Shown here: piece by piece, positions 49,584 through 57,356 of the stretch
How positions within the stretch are numbered: the first letter of the stretch is position 1
How the letters are laid out: every line of letters starts with the position of its first letter
From: an uncultured Clostridia bacterium
Lineage (GTDB): Bacteria > Bacillota > Clostridia > Christensenellales > UBA1242
Assembly: GCA_934747255.1 (NCBI GenBank)
Contig: CAKVGH010000006.1
Span: 9,972-73,971 of the forward strand
Length of the DNA stretch: 64,000 bases
Reading direction: 5' to 3'
Position numbers and translations under genes: made by a program
Notes under the pieces: generated by a model
Told to the model about the DNA's origin: nothing
Databases searched by the model: none
The model's input: the letters and a program-made list of their open reading frames with translations, nothing else

Positions 49584-50270
49584 CTAATCGTTTTTTGAGT
49601 GGTTCAATTTTTCTATCAAATCTGGTCTACGCTGTTTTGTTATTTCGAGTGATTTTTGTTTTCGCCAAAGGTCAATTTGCTTATGATTTCCGCTAACTAA
49701 AACATCTGGCACTTTATAACCTAAAAAATCTTGTGGTTTTGTGTATTGTGGATATTCGAGCAAGCCAGAAGAAAAACTTTCTTCTCTTGTGCTGTCTTTT
49801 GCCAAAACTCCGTCAATATATCTACTAACGGCATCAACAAACACCATTGCTGGTAATTCTCCACCAGTTAATACATAATCGCCAATAGATATCTCGTCAG
49901 CATTAAAGATATCTAAAATTCGCTGGTCTACGCCTTCATAATGTCCACAAATAAGTATTAAGTGTTCGATTTTACTATATTCTACAACAAGTTGTTGAGA
50001 CAATGTCTTACCTTTTGGCGACATATAACAAATTACGGAATTAGGTTGTTTTACACTCATAATTGCATCGTATAAAGGCTGGCAAGTCATAACCATTCCT
50101 GCTCCGCCACCAAATGGTGTATCATCTGTTTTATGGTGCTTGTCTTGACTAAAATCTCTAATGTTAATGATATTTATTCTCAATAAATCTTTTTCAACTG
50201 CTCTGCCTATAATACTACATTTTAGTGGTTCAAACATTTCTGGAAAGGTTGTTAAAATATCAATTTTCAT
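49584..50270 (-). CDS. trmD: tRNA (guanine-37-N1)-methyltransferase TrmD
   Basis: The 228-residue SPOUT methyltransferase makes m1G37 and prevents frameshifting. MKIDILTTFPEMFEPL, KHHKTDDTPFGGGAGMVM, ICGHYEGVDQRILD and EISIGDYVLTGGELPAMVF include the knotted SAM-binding site. It overlaps rimM by 4 nt. In other Firmicutes rpsP, rimM, trmD and rplS form one operon; here rplS has been separated. Confidence 0.96.
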   Translation of the reverse strand: MKIDILTTFPEMFEPLKCSIIGRAVEKDLLRINIINIRDFSQDKHHKTDDTPFGGGAGMVMTCQPLYDAIMSVKQPNSVICYMSPKGKTLSQQLVVEYSKIEHLILICGHYEGVDQRILDIFNADEISIGDYVLTGGELPAMVFVDAVSRYIDGVLAKDSTREESFSSGLLEYPQYTKPQDFLGYKVPDVLVSGNHKQIDLWRKQKSLEITKQRRPDLIEKLNHSKND

Positions 50271-50770
50271 ACTAACACCTCAAAAAATCTGTCCGTGACA
50301 TAAACTTTCATATTTTCAATATCTATTTTACCAAAAACATCTTTCAAAAATGGCACAGAATATTCCCTTCCATTTTTTTCAAAAACGATAATATCACTTG
50401 CGCCGTAATTTTCGACATCAACAATTCTTCCTTGATTTTTGCCGTTGGCACCTATTATTTCACAGCCCACCAAATCTACAATAAAAAAGTGGTCTTGGTC
50501 TAGTTTTACGCTATTTTCTCTATCAACAAAAATGCACTTTTCCCTTAAAAAATCAACCTGCTCTGGATTATCAATTCCAACAATTTTTAGCGTAACAAAA
50601 TCGCCACGAAGCGTGACTTTTTCTACAACCTGTTTTTGCTCATCATTTTCAAAGTAAAAATGCTTTAATTCCTTAAAGCGATTTATGTTATCTGTATAAG
50701 GTATAACCTTAAATTCTCCTTTTATTCCTACTGGTTTTACAATCTTTCCAATACACAAAAATTTTTCCAT
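50267..50770 (-). CDS. rimM: 16S rRNA processing protein RimM
   Basis: The 167-residue protein has an N-terminal RimM domain (KFLCIGKIVKPVGIKGEFKVIPYTDN) and a C-terminal PRC-barrel (FFIVDLVGCEIIGANG, YSVPFLKDVFGKIDIENMKVYV). It binds S19 and assists maturation of the 30S head. It is the first gene of the rimM-trmD pair; rpsP, its usual upstream neighbour, is absent. Confidence 0.93.
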   Translation of the reverse strand: MEKFLCIGKIVKPVGIKGEFKVIPYTDNINRFKELKHFYFENDEQKQVVEKVTLRGDFVTLKIVGIDNPEQVDFLREKCIFVDRENSVKLDQDHFFIVDLVGCEIIGANGKNQGRIVDVENYGASDIIVFEKNGREYSVPFLKDVFGKIDIENMKVYVTDRFFEVLV

Positions 50771-51081
50771 ATTGTTATTTTATCAAAAATCATAACTTTT
50801 AGCAACTGTAATAGAATATTTTAGTTTTTAAGAGTACAAAGTCAAAAAATTCTTAATAAAATTAGATGAAAAACAAAACTCACTAATTTTGTCAAAGCAC
50901 GAGTTTACTTCCGCAAACACCTACTATAATATCAATAGAAACAATGTTTTTAACTCATTTTTGCCAGCAAAAACTCGCTACCCACTCATTCATAGGAAGG
51001 CAAAAAAGGTTGAAGATTTTGTTTTTCTTTTATATTTTTGACAACGGGAGTTTACTTCTGTAAATGACCTAGGAAAAAATT
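50771..51081. other. Non-coding region with nested inverted repeats and a duplicated motif
   Basis: An 11-bp perfect inverted repeat, GAAAAACAAAA (50868-50878) with TTTTGTTTTTC (51017-51027), encloses an 8-bp one, TTTTTGCC (50958-50965) with GGCAAAAA (50999-51006). A motif GAGTTTACTTC followed by a YGYAAA tract occurs in direct orientation at about 50900-50922 and 51048-51070. No ORF is supported. It may be a structured RNA or a decayed element. Confidence 0.5.
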
Positions 51082-51109
51082 AAAAAAAAGCGAAAGATTC
51101 GCTTTTTTT
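51082..51109 (-). terminator. Terminator of the rpsF-ssb-rpsR operon
   Basis: AAGCGAA pairs with TTCGCTT (core 51089-51103), with long A and T runs on both sides; the minus-strand T-run lies 7 nt past rpsR. Confidence 0.88.
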
Positions 51110-51115
51110 GCCTTC

Positions 51116-51391
51116 CTATTCGCCTTTGAATGGTAAGATAGCCATACATCTAGCACGCTTAATTGCTACTGTAAGTTCTCTTTGGTGACTTGCACAAACA
51201 CCTGTTTGGCGTCTTGGCAAGATTTTACCTTTTTCTGTAACAAATCTTTTTAGTTTAGCACCGTCTTTGTAGTCGATTTTTTCAACTTTATCTGTACAGA
51301 AAGGACAAACTTTTTTTCTTGCTACTTTGTATGGTTTTTTAATTTTATCATCGCCATCATTGTAAGTAGCATTTTTTCTATTATCTGCCAT
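51116..51391 (-). CDS. rpsR: 30S ribosomal protein S18
   Basis: The 91-residue protein has a Zn-type [16 protein letters not shown]-terminal motif, then [27 protein letters not shown] (pieces) and [12 protein letters not shown], all typical of S18. It binds S6 on the 30S platform. It is the last gene of rpsF-ssb-rpsR. Confidence 0.97.
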   Translation of the reverse strand: MADNRKNATYNDGDDKIKKPYKVARKKVCPFCTDKVEKIDYKDGAKLKRFVTEKGKILPRRQTGVCASHQRELTVAIKRARCMAILPFKGE

Positions 51392-51408
51392 AATTATTCT
51401 CCTTTTTA

Positions 51409-51822
51409 TTAAAATGGAAGTTGGTCATCATCTATTGGTTGAAGTTTTGTTGTTTCTGTTTTTGGTTCTTGTTTTTCTTCCAAAACTTCGCCGTCAGCAG
51501 ATTGTGGTCTTGAACCAACAAATTCAACTTCTTCTGCAACAACTTCTGTTAAATATCTTTTTGTTCCGTCTTGAGCATCATAATTTCTTGTTTGAAGACT
51601 ACCAATAACGGCTGCCTTACTGCCTTTTCTTAAATATTTGTGGCAAGTATCAGCGAGTCCTCTCCAAGCAACAATGTTAAAGAAGTCTGTTTCTCTTTCG
51701 CCTTCGCTGTTTGAGAATCTTCTTGTAACTGCAAGAGAAAATCTTACAACGCTAACACCACTTGTTGTAGTTGTAAGTTCTGGGTCTTTTGTTAAATTTC
51801 CAATTAAAATAACTTTATTCAT
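51409..51822 (-). CDS. ssb: Single-stranded DNA-binding protein
   Basis: The 137-residue SSB has an OB-fold ([60 protein letters not shown] in pieces) and a variable linker. It ends in the acidic IDDDQLPF tip that recruits repair proteins. The location between rpsF and rpsR is the standard Firmicutes arrangement. Confidence 0.97.
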   Translation of the reverse strand: MNKVILIGNLTKDPELTTTTSGVSVVRFSLAVTRRFSNSEGERETDFFNIVAWRGLADTCHKYLRKGSKAAVIGSLQTRNYDAQDGTKRYLTEVVAEEVEFVGSRPQSADGEVLEEKQEPKTETTKLQPIDDDQLPF

Positions 51823-51831
51823 ACAATACTC

Positions 51832-52113
51832 CTATTTCTTAATAAACATTGCTCTAACAACATTATCAGTAATGTTTAAGAGTTTTTGAACATCTTTAAG
51901 AACTTTTCCTTCTGCTTCTATGTTAAATAAAACATAAACGCCTTCATCTTTGTAGTTAATCTTGTAAGCGTATTTTTTTACACCCCATTTATCAACACTT
52001 TCGATAGCAATACCCTTTGATTCAACGATTGACTTAACTTTTTCAATCAATGCTTCGTTTTGAGCATCTTCTGCTTGTGCCGATAAAACTACGAGCAATT
52101 CATACTTGTTCAT
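51832..52113 (-). CDS. rpsF: 30S ribosomal protein S6
   Basis: The 93-residue protein begins NKYELLVVLSAQAEDAQNEAL and includes VESKGIAIESVDKWGVKKYAYKINYKDEG (pieces), matching S6. The C-terminal LLNITDNVVRAMFIKK is conserved. S6 with S18 can bind its own leader RNA in many bacteria. Start has a strong AAAGGAGG. Confidence 0.96.
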   Translation of the reverse strand: MNKYELLVVLSAQAEDAQNEALIEKVKSIVESKGIAIESVDKWGVKKYAYKINYKDEGVYVLFNIEAEGKVLKDVQKLLNITDNVVRAMFIKK

Positions 52114-52182
52114 ACTTTTACCTCCTTTTGGACTAATTGACTTATTTTATAATAAGTAAGGTTCGGGACAACTCCCGAAGCA
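52114..52182 (-). promoter_or_regulatory. Structured rpsF leader, candidate S6:S18-binding element
   Basis: Two hairpins are visible in the leader: TTCGGGA-TCCCGAA and ACTTATT-AATAAGT. S6:S18 autoregulatory leaders contain an exposed CCG; the CCCGAACC segment could provide it. Identification is tentative. Confidence 0.45.
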
Positions 52183-52187
52183 TAAAT

Positions 52188-52216
52188 ATAATATCATATA
52201 AATTTATAAATTACAA
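52188..52216 (-). promoter_or_regulatory. Sigma-A promoter of the rpsF operon
   Basis: Minus-strand TTGTAA (52211-52216), 17-nt spacer ending in TGA, TATTAT (52188-52193); +1 near 52181. Confidence 0.75.
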
Positions 52217-52290
52217 GTAATTTTTTTATTTTAATATAAATAATAATATGTGGAAAATTATATTAGAGAAATTTACTCTTCTTTTATCTT

Positions 52291-52458
52291 TTAGAGTAAA
52301 ACTTTTTTTCTAGAATTTACTTCCCTTGGCTCTAAATCAATTTGAATACAACTATCACAAATGCCCATAGAATTTAATTCAATCTTGTCCAAAGTGCAAA
52401 TGTTATTTTTTTGATAAATGCAGAATTCGTTTTCGCATAATACTACGATGTTTTTCAT
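52291..52458 (-). CDS. Small Cys-rich protein (55 residues), DUF1540-like
   Basis: The frame begins MKNIVVLCENEFCIYQKNN and has five Cys: Cys8, Cys13, Cys21, Cys34 and Cys37. The spacing C-x4-C-x7-C, then GICDSC, resembles the DUF1540 domain of small clostridial proteins, often expressed during sporulation. The ribosome site (GTGAGG) is weak and distant. It is divergent to the HTH pair. Coding status rests on the Cys pattern and codon structure. Confidence 0.6.
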   Translation of the reverse strand: MKNIVVLCENEFCIYQKNNICTLDKIELNSMGICDSCIQIDLEPREVNSRKKVLL

Positions 52459-52549
52459 AAACTAATTGCCTCACAGTCTATTATAGGGACTTTAAGCCCC
52501 AATGGTCAAGCAATTTGTTGAGATATAATTTTTTTAGGTAATAAAGGTT

Positions 52550-52762
52550 ATGAATAAAAAAGAATTTGGATTAAATCTAGCAAAATTAAGAGAAAAAACG
52601 GGGCTATCTGCATACGAACTTTCAATGCGTTTGGGCAAAGACAGTACATATATCAATAAAATTGAAAATGGATTGAGATTTCCAAGTGTTGCTATGGTTT
52701 TTGAAATTGCAAATGCACTCAATATTGAACCTAGCCAATTATTTCAAAATAGTAAAAATTAG
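52550..52762 (+). CDS. XRE-type helix-turn-helix protein, copy 1
   Basis: The 70-residue protein is a single HTH domain: FGLNLAKLREKTGLSAYELS, then LGKDSTYINKIENGLRFPS, then IANALNIEPSQLF. It probably acts as a dimeric DNA-binding repressor. The AAAGG site precedes ATG. The next gene is a close paralogue, so the pair arose by tandem duplication. There is no phage or toxin gene beside it. Confidence 0.88.
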   Translation: MNKKEFGLNLAKLREKTGLSAYELSMRLGKDSTYINKIENGLRFPSVAMVFEIANALNIEPSQLFQNSKN

Positions 52763-52772
52763 AGAGTAAAAT

Positions 52773-52982
52773 ATGAACATAAATACATTTGGGTTGAATT
52801 TAGCAAAAAAACGAATTAAACTCAACATTTCTGCTTACGAACTATCTTTAAGACTTGGAAAAGATGCAACTTATGTAAACAAAGTGGAAAACGGCAAGAT
52901 TTACCCTAGTCTACCTATGGTATTTGAAATTGCAAATGCACTTGATATTGAGCCAAGTGAATTGTTTGTTGATGAAAAATAA
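52773..52982 (+). CDS. XRE-type helix-turn-helix protein, copy 2
   Basis: The 69-residue protein matches copy 1 through the whole domain: NTFGLNLAKKRIKLNISAYE, LRLGKDATYVNKVENGKIYPS and IANALDIEPSELF. The recognition helix (DATYVNKVEN versus DSTYINKIEN) is nearly unchanged, so both probably see related operators. It starts 10 nt after copy 1. Confidence 0.88.
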   Translation: MNINTFGLNLAKKRIKLNISAYELSLRLGKDATYVNKVENGKIYPSLPMVFEIANALDIEPSELFVDEK

Positions 52983-53009
52983 AAAAATCTCCCGATTGGG
53001 AGATTTTTT
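52981..53009. terminator. Bidirectional terminator between the HTH pair and the 53022 gene
   Basis: AAATCTCCC (52985-52993) pairs with GGGAGATTT (52998-53006), with A and T runs on both sides, ending converging transcripts. Confidence 0.88.
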
Positions 53010-53021
53010 AGTGTCCAGTTT

Positions 53022-53660
53022 TTATGCGCTTGTTGGATATAATGGCAAATCAAACACGCCAGCACAAACTTCTTGTGAATAGTCCTGACATTGTGGGATT
53101 TTGCAGTATCCATAACTTGGAACAAGAATATCTGCATTGGCAACAACTCGCAAGATTACTGTTACGCAACCGCTAACGATTGCTGTTGCAGTATCACCTG
53201 TAAAGTCACCGTCCGAGCAAACCATTGCTCCGTAGCCTAAAACTTCAAATGGAATAACTGAATTACAAGGAACGCACATAACAACATCTTTGTTGATAGT
53301 TAATGTGGCTGTTCCTGTGCCAGCTGTACCATTGGCATCAGTAAAGTTTACCAAAATTGGAATGTTGATGTCGGCTGTTACTCTTGCAAAGTTTGGTCTA
53401 TCGTCAAATCTATCAATAACAAGGTCCGTTAATGTTGCTGGTCCATTTGAAGCACAACTTACGAAAGTTAATGGATAAACAACGGTAGATGGAGTTATGT
53501 TAGTAAGTGATAGAGAAACATTTTCGATATGTATTTGGTTCATACAAGAATCGAAAACTTTTGTTGCATTGATACAAACTTTTTCGCACAAGCCGTTTAC
53601 TGGATTGCCTGTTATAGGTCCGGGACACCTATCCGTTCTATTATTTGTGAAAAATGACAT
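53022..53660 (-). CDS. Conserved clostridial Cys-rich protein, possibly a spore-surface component
   Basis: The 212-residue protein has a distinct pattern: RCPGPITGNPVNGLCEKVCI, TKVFDSCMNQIHIENVSLSL, DRPNFARVTADINIPILVNF, and a C-terminal YGYCKIPQCQDYSQEVCAGV then FDLPLYP. It is mostly beta, Thr/Val-rich, with about eleven Cys and no signal peptide or membrane segment. I recall similar proteins in spore-forming Clostridia without an assigned role. Lack of a signal together with Cys content would fit a mother-cell-made coat protein, but this is inference. It has a clear AGGAGG site and is monocistronic. Confidence 0.72.
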   Translation of the reverse strand: MSFFTNNRTDRCPGPITGNPVNGLCEKVCINATKVFDSCMNQIHIENVSLSLTNITPSTVVYPLTFVSCASNGPATLTDLVIDRFDDRPNFARVTADINIPILVNFTDANGTAGTGTATLTINKDVVMCVPCNSVIPFEVLGYGAMVCSDGDFTGDTATAIVSGCVTVILRVVANADILVPSYGYCKIPQCQDYSQEVCAGVFDLPLYPTSA

Positions 53661-53710
53661 AATATTATACCTCCTAAAAATAGCCCGTATACTAAATGAT
53701 ATGCTCTCGC

Positions 53711-53736
53711 AAAAAAAATTGACACATTTGTGCCAA
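53711..53736 (-). terminator. Terminator of engB
   Basis: On the minus strand TTGGCACA and TGTGTCAA (one G-U pair) form a stem followed by eight T, about 90 nt past the engB stop and upstream of the 53022 gene. Confidence 0.75.
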
Positions 53737-53827
53737 TTATTATGTTTTTTGAAAGATTCCTAAAGACATTAACTATAAATTAAGTCATTTTTCTTATTAT
53801 ATTAGCATACTTATTCGCCAAGGTCTT

Positions 53828-54418
53828 TTATTCGTTATCGCAGTATAATTCAATTTTATCTAGTACTTTATCAAGCCCAATTTTGTTTTGAGAACTTATC
53901 ATAATCAAATTATCTTTTGGCAAGGCAATTTGTTTGGAAATTGCGTCCATTTGCCTTGATTGTTCGGCTTTTGAGAGTTTATCTGCTTTTGTTAAAACAA
54001 CCACAAATGGTAGTCTATTATAGACCAAAAATCTAATCATAACTATATCTAGTGGCGAAACATCGTGACGAGAATCAACAAGCACAAAAACACATTTTAG
54101 GTTTGGTGTTTTAAGAAAGTAGTTTTCGATTAACCTTATCCACTTTTCTTCGTCCTGTTTGCTGGCTCTATGATAGCCATAGCCAGGCAAATCAACAATA
54201 TGAAATTGTCCGCCGTTTATCTTAAAATAGTTTACAAACTTGGTTTTTCCTGGTGTACTGGAAGTTTTTGCGAGTTTTCCGTTGCGAGTTAGGGCATTGA
54301 TTAAACTGCTCTTTCCCACATTGCTTCGACCAACAAAAGCAAACTCATTTGGTAAGTCCATAATGAGTTTTTTTTCATCTGCCACTGTGGTTAAAAATTC
54401 CGCTTTTTTAATTTCCAT
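53828..54418 (-). CDS. engB: Ribosome biogenesis GTP-binding protein EngB (YsxC)
   Basis: The 196-residue GTPase has G1 GRSNVGKSSLINAL, G2 region TSSTPGKTKFVNYF, G3 VDLPGYGYHRA and G4 LTKADKLSK. It is an essential factor for 50S assembly in Firmicutes. It is usually next to lon; here it follows ruvB by 16 nt in the same direction, probably one transcript. Confidence 0.95.
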   Translation of the reverse strand: MEIKKAEFLTTVADEKKLIMDLPNEFAFVGRSNVGKSSLINALTRNGKLAKTSSTPGKTKFVNYFKINGGQFHIVDLPGYGYHRASKQDEEKWIRLIENYFLKTPNLKCVFVLVDSRHDVSPLDIVMIRFLVYNRLPFVVVLTKADKLSKAEQSRQMDAISKQIALPKDNLIMISSQNKIGLDKVLDKIELYCDNE

Positions 54419-54434
54419 AATTCCGCCTTTTTAG

Positions 54435-55487
54435 TTAATTTTCTGTATCTGCTTTTAGCATTTTAATGGTTTCTGCAACCGTGTCTGGCATTTGTTTGCC
54501 AAAGTGTTCATAGCATTTTGCTAGGCAAATTCTACCCCTAGGCGTTCTAGCAATAAAGCCTATTTGAAGAAGATATGGTTCGTAAACATCTTCGATAGTG
54601 TTTGCTTCTTCGCCCGTAGATGCTGCAAGAGTATCAAGTCCCACAGGTTTGCCGTTGAATTTTTCCATCATTGTTAAAAGAAGTTTTCGGTCGGTATAAT
54701 CAAGACCCAAATCGTCAACTTCCATAATATCAAGTGCATTTTTAGTGATTTCAAGAGTCAAGTTTTGGCTGTTTTCAACTTCCGCAAAGTCACGCACACG
54801 CTTTAACAATCTATTGGCTATTCTAGGAGTGCCACGACTACGCTTGGCAATTTCCCTGCCCGCAGTTTCTTCCATATCAATTCCCAAAATCTTTGCACTA
54901 CGCTTGATAATTGTGTAAAGTTCGCCTTCGGTGTATGGCTCTAAACGAGATAAAACACCAAATCTATCACGAAGCGGAGCAGACAAACTACCCGCTTTTG
55001 TTGTTGCACCAATAAGCGTAAATGGTTGAATTTTCAATCTCATTGCCCTAGCCGAAGGACCTTTGCCCACAACAAAATCAAGGGCATAATCTTCCATTGC
55101 TGGATATAAAATTTCTTCCACCGACTTGTTTAGTCTATGAATTTCATCAATAAACAAAACATCGTTGGTTTGCAAGTTTGTCAAGATACTTGCCAAATCT
55201 GCTGCACTTGCAATTGCTGGACCGCTAGTAACCTTAATTTGAACACCTAGTTCGTTTGCGATAATATGCGACAATGTAGTTTTACCCAAGCCCGGTGGAC
55301 CAAAAAGCAAAACATGGTCCAATGCTTCGTTACGATTAAGTGCCGCTTTAATAAAAACTTTTAGTTGGTTTTTAACCTTTTCCTGACCCACATAGTCTTC
55401 AATTTTGGTGGGTCTTAACTTGTTTTCTATTTCTGCATCAGTTTCGTTTTTAGTGCTAGTTATAAATCTATCAAAGTTGTCTTCCAT
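54435..55487 (-). CDS. ruvB: Holliday junction branch-migration ATPase RuvB
   Basis: The 350-residue AAA+ motor starts with [20 protein letters not shown]. Walker A is [18 protein letters not shown] and Walker [14 protein letters not shown]. Sensor 1 is [22 protein letters not shown], with the arginine finger, and the C-terminal winged helix has [11 protein letters not shown]. With RuvA it drives branch migration. A 219-bp gap with a small hairpin separates it from ruvA. Confidence 0.97.
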   Translation of the reverse strand: MEDNFDRFITSTKNETDAEIENKLRPTKIEDYVGQEKVKNQLKVFIKAALNRNEALDHVLLFGPPGLGKTTLSHIIANELGVQIKVTSGPAIASAADLASILTNLQTNDVLFIDEIHRLNKSVEEILYPAMEDYALDFVVGKGPSARAMRLKIQPFTLIGATTKAGSLSAPLRDRFGVLSRLEPYTEGELYTIIKRSAKILGIDMEETAGREIAKRSRGTPRIANRLLKRVRDFAEVENSQNLTLEITKNALDIMEVDDLGLDYTDRKLLLTMMEKFNGKPVGLDTLAASTGEEANTIEDVYEPYLLQIGFIARTPRGRICLAKCYEHFGKQMPDTVAETIKMLKADTEN

Positions 55488-55673
55488 TTTTTCTCCTTCT
55501 ATCTAACCAAATAGCATAAATTAGTTGTCAGTAACTGTTATAAATTGCTTTGTAATGTTGCTATAAAAATTTGAGTTTTCAAATTTATTTTTACTACTAT
55601 TAACATAATTATAATTTTATATTTATTCAAATAATAAAAATTGAGTTATTCTATTAAAACAATCAAAATTACT

Positions 55674-55693
55674 AAACGCAATATTTTGCGTTT
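55674..55693 (-). other. Hairpin downstream of ruvA
   Basis: AAACGCAA (55674-55681) pairs with TTGCGTTT (55686-55693), 14 nt past the ruvA stop. The T-run is weak, so it may be a partial terminator or a 3'-end protective hairpin. Confidence 0.5.
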
Positions 55694-55706
55694 TGCATTT
55701 TCAACA

Positions 55707-56288
55707 CTAATTTTTGCCCCTTAAACATTTAGTTATAATCTGTTCTGCTGTATCTCCGTTTTCGGCATATTGTCTAACAAGTTTTACAGCATCAATACGG
55801 TTCATACCAAGTGCCACAAGTCCCATAATTGCATCATCAATTTCTGCAAGCGATGTGTTACTTTTCTTGGTTTGATATTGCTCGGCATCTTCGATTTTTT
55901 CGTTAAGTTCTAAAACAATTCTATCCGCTGTTTTTTTGCCAACGCCTTTTACTTTATACAGCAAACTTGCGTCATTACTAATTATTGCAAGTGCTAAATC
56001 ACTCAAACTAATATTACTCAAAATGCCGATAGCCATTTTTGGACCTATTCCACTAATGCTTGTCAAATTCAAAAACATTTGCTTTTCGGCAAGAGTTGTA
56101 AAACCATAAAGGCTCATTTCGTCTTCCCTAACATGCAAATATGTGTAAATTTTAACATTGTCACCAATTTTTCCTATTGACTCAATAGCACTTTGGCTGG
56201 CTTGAATTTCGTAGCCTATGCCACCTACTTCAATAACCAAATTTGTGCCTGAAATTTCTGTCAAGACACCTTTTATATACGAATACAT
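55707..56288 (-). CDS. ruvA: Holliday junction-binding protein RuvA
   Basis: The 193-residue protein begins with an OB domain (MYSYIKGVLTEISGTNLVIEV). Two helix-hairpin-helix motifs follow (LTSISGIGPKMAIGIL and YKVKGVGKKTADRIVLEL), and the C-terminal domain III (MGLVALGMNRIDAVKLVRQY) contacts RuvB. It forms a tetramer that holds the four-way junction. It precedes ruvB in the usual order. Confidence 0.96.
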   Translation of the reverse strand: MYSYIKGVLTEISGTNLVIEVGGIGYEIQASQSAIESIGKIGDNVKIYTYLHVREDEMSLYGFTTLAEKQMFLNLTSISGIGPKMAIGILSNISLSDLALAIISNDASLLYKVKGVGKKTADRIVLELNEKIEDAEQYQTKKSNTSLAEIDDAIMGLVALGMNRIDAVKLVRQYAENGDTAEQIITKCLRGKN

Positions 56289-56483
56289 TTTTTACCTTCC
56301 TAAAATTTTTTATTTTGTTTACTCTTACAAAATTGCAAGTATTTTTTATTATTTTTGAATACTATTTTTATGATTATTTTTTGACCTATAAAAAGTCATA
56401 ATTTTAATAACTAATTGCAAAATATTTTTCTAGTTTTTCACAATTTATATACAAAGTATATAAAAACGCAAAAATAGTATAAT

Positions 56484-56984
56484 CTAAACAATCTTAAAAC
56501 TACTCAAAGATTGATTGGTTTGAGCGTGAGTCAAAGCAACGGCGAGTGCGTCCGCAGCATCATCTGGTTTTGGAATATCTTTCAAGTTCAAAATACATTT
56601 TGTCATATACTGAACTTGCCTTTTTTCCGCCCTGCCAACACCTGTTAAGGCTTGTTTGATTTGCATAGGCGTGTATTCAAACAAGTTTTGACTACCGAGT
56701 TCTTCCACACCCGCAAGCAATGTGACTCCCCTAGCCATTGCAACATTTATGGCTGTTTTTTGGTTGTTTTGAAAGAACAACTCTTCTAGTGCCATTTGCT
56801 CTGGTTTATATCTTTTAATTAGTGCTTTAATGCCATCATAGACCTTTTTTAACCTATCGGTCATAATTTCGCCCTTTAATGTTTCTATAACCCCATAATC
56901 TAGCACTTTGAACTGATTTCCTTTTTTTTCAATTACGCCAAAACCAACGAGTGCATATCCCGGGTCAATACCTAGTATAATCAT
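56484..56984 (-). CDS. ruvC: Holliday junction resolvase RuvC
   Basis: The 166-residue RNase H-like nuclease cuts Holliday junctions. Catalytic acids are visible: Asp7 in ILGIDPGYALVGFG, Glu in QMALEELFFQNN, and the final acids in KPDDAADALAVALTHA. The YTPMQIKQALTGVGRAEKRQV block matches the family. The YebC gene further upstream is its common partner; here an M16 peptidase gene is inserted between. Confidence 0.96.
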   Translation of the reverse strand: MIILGIDPGYALVGFGVIEKKGNQFKVLDYGVIETLKGEIMTDRLKKVYDGIKALIKRYKPEQMALEELFFQNNQKTAINVAMARGVTLLAGVEELGSQNLFEYTPMQIKQALTGVGRAEKRQVQYMTKCILNLKDIPKPDDAADALAVALTHAQTNQSLSSFKIV

Positions 56985-57062
56985 AATTTTTCCCTACTCT
57001 TATATAGTACTTTTTTTGCTAAAATTTGTCAAACAAATGTACTAAAAATTCAAACAAATATG

Positions 57063-57132
57063 AAGCAAAAAATATGCTGTTTTTTTATCATAGATAAAAA
57101 AATGAAATATTAAAAAAATTTGTATTTTTTCA
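57063..57132 (+). repeat. Dispersed hairpin repeat, copy B
   Basis: The 57 nt at 57076-57132 equal 47898-47954. The upstream hairpin arms are AGCA and TGCT here versus AGCG and CGCT in copy A, a compensatory pair change. A 10-bp palindrome with a 3-nt loop lies inside. No ORF reads through it. Further homology fades out after 57132. Confidence 0.8.
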
Positions 57133-57301
57133 AAAAAAATTTTTAATTTTATTAAAAAATTGATTTACGAAAGGAGATTTAGCCAATTTTTACACTAAAA
57201 AACTAACTTAAAAATCATTGTGCATATATTCACTTAAAAATTTATTCTAATAAATATTTATAAATAATAGAAAGAATAACATAGTTAATAAAAATTGAGT
57301 A

Positions 57302-57330
57302 TTGACAACAGAGCAACTTGGTGGTATAGT
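57302..57330 (+). promoter_or_regulatory. Sigma-A promoter of the M16 peptidase gene
   Basis: Consensus TTGACA (57302-57307), 17-nt spacer, TATAGT (57325-57330), 26 nt before the start codon, which is preceded by TTAGGAG. Confidence 0.85.
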
Positions 57331-57356
57331 TAGACCATAGAAATTTAGGAGAAAAT

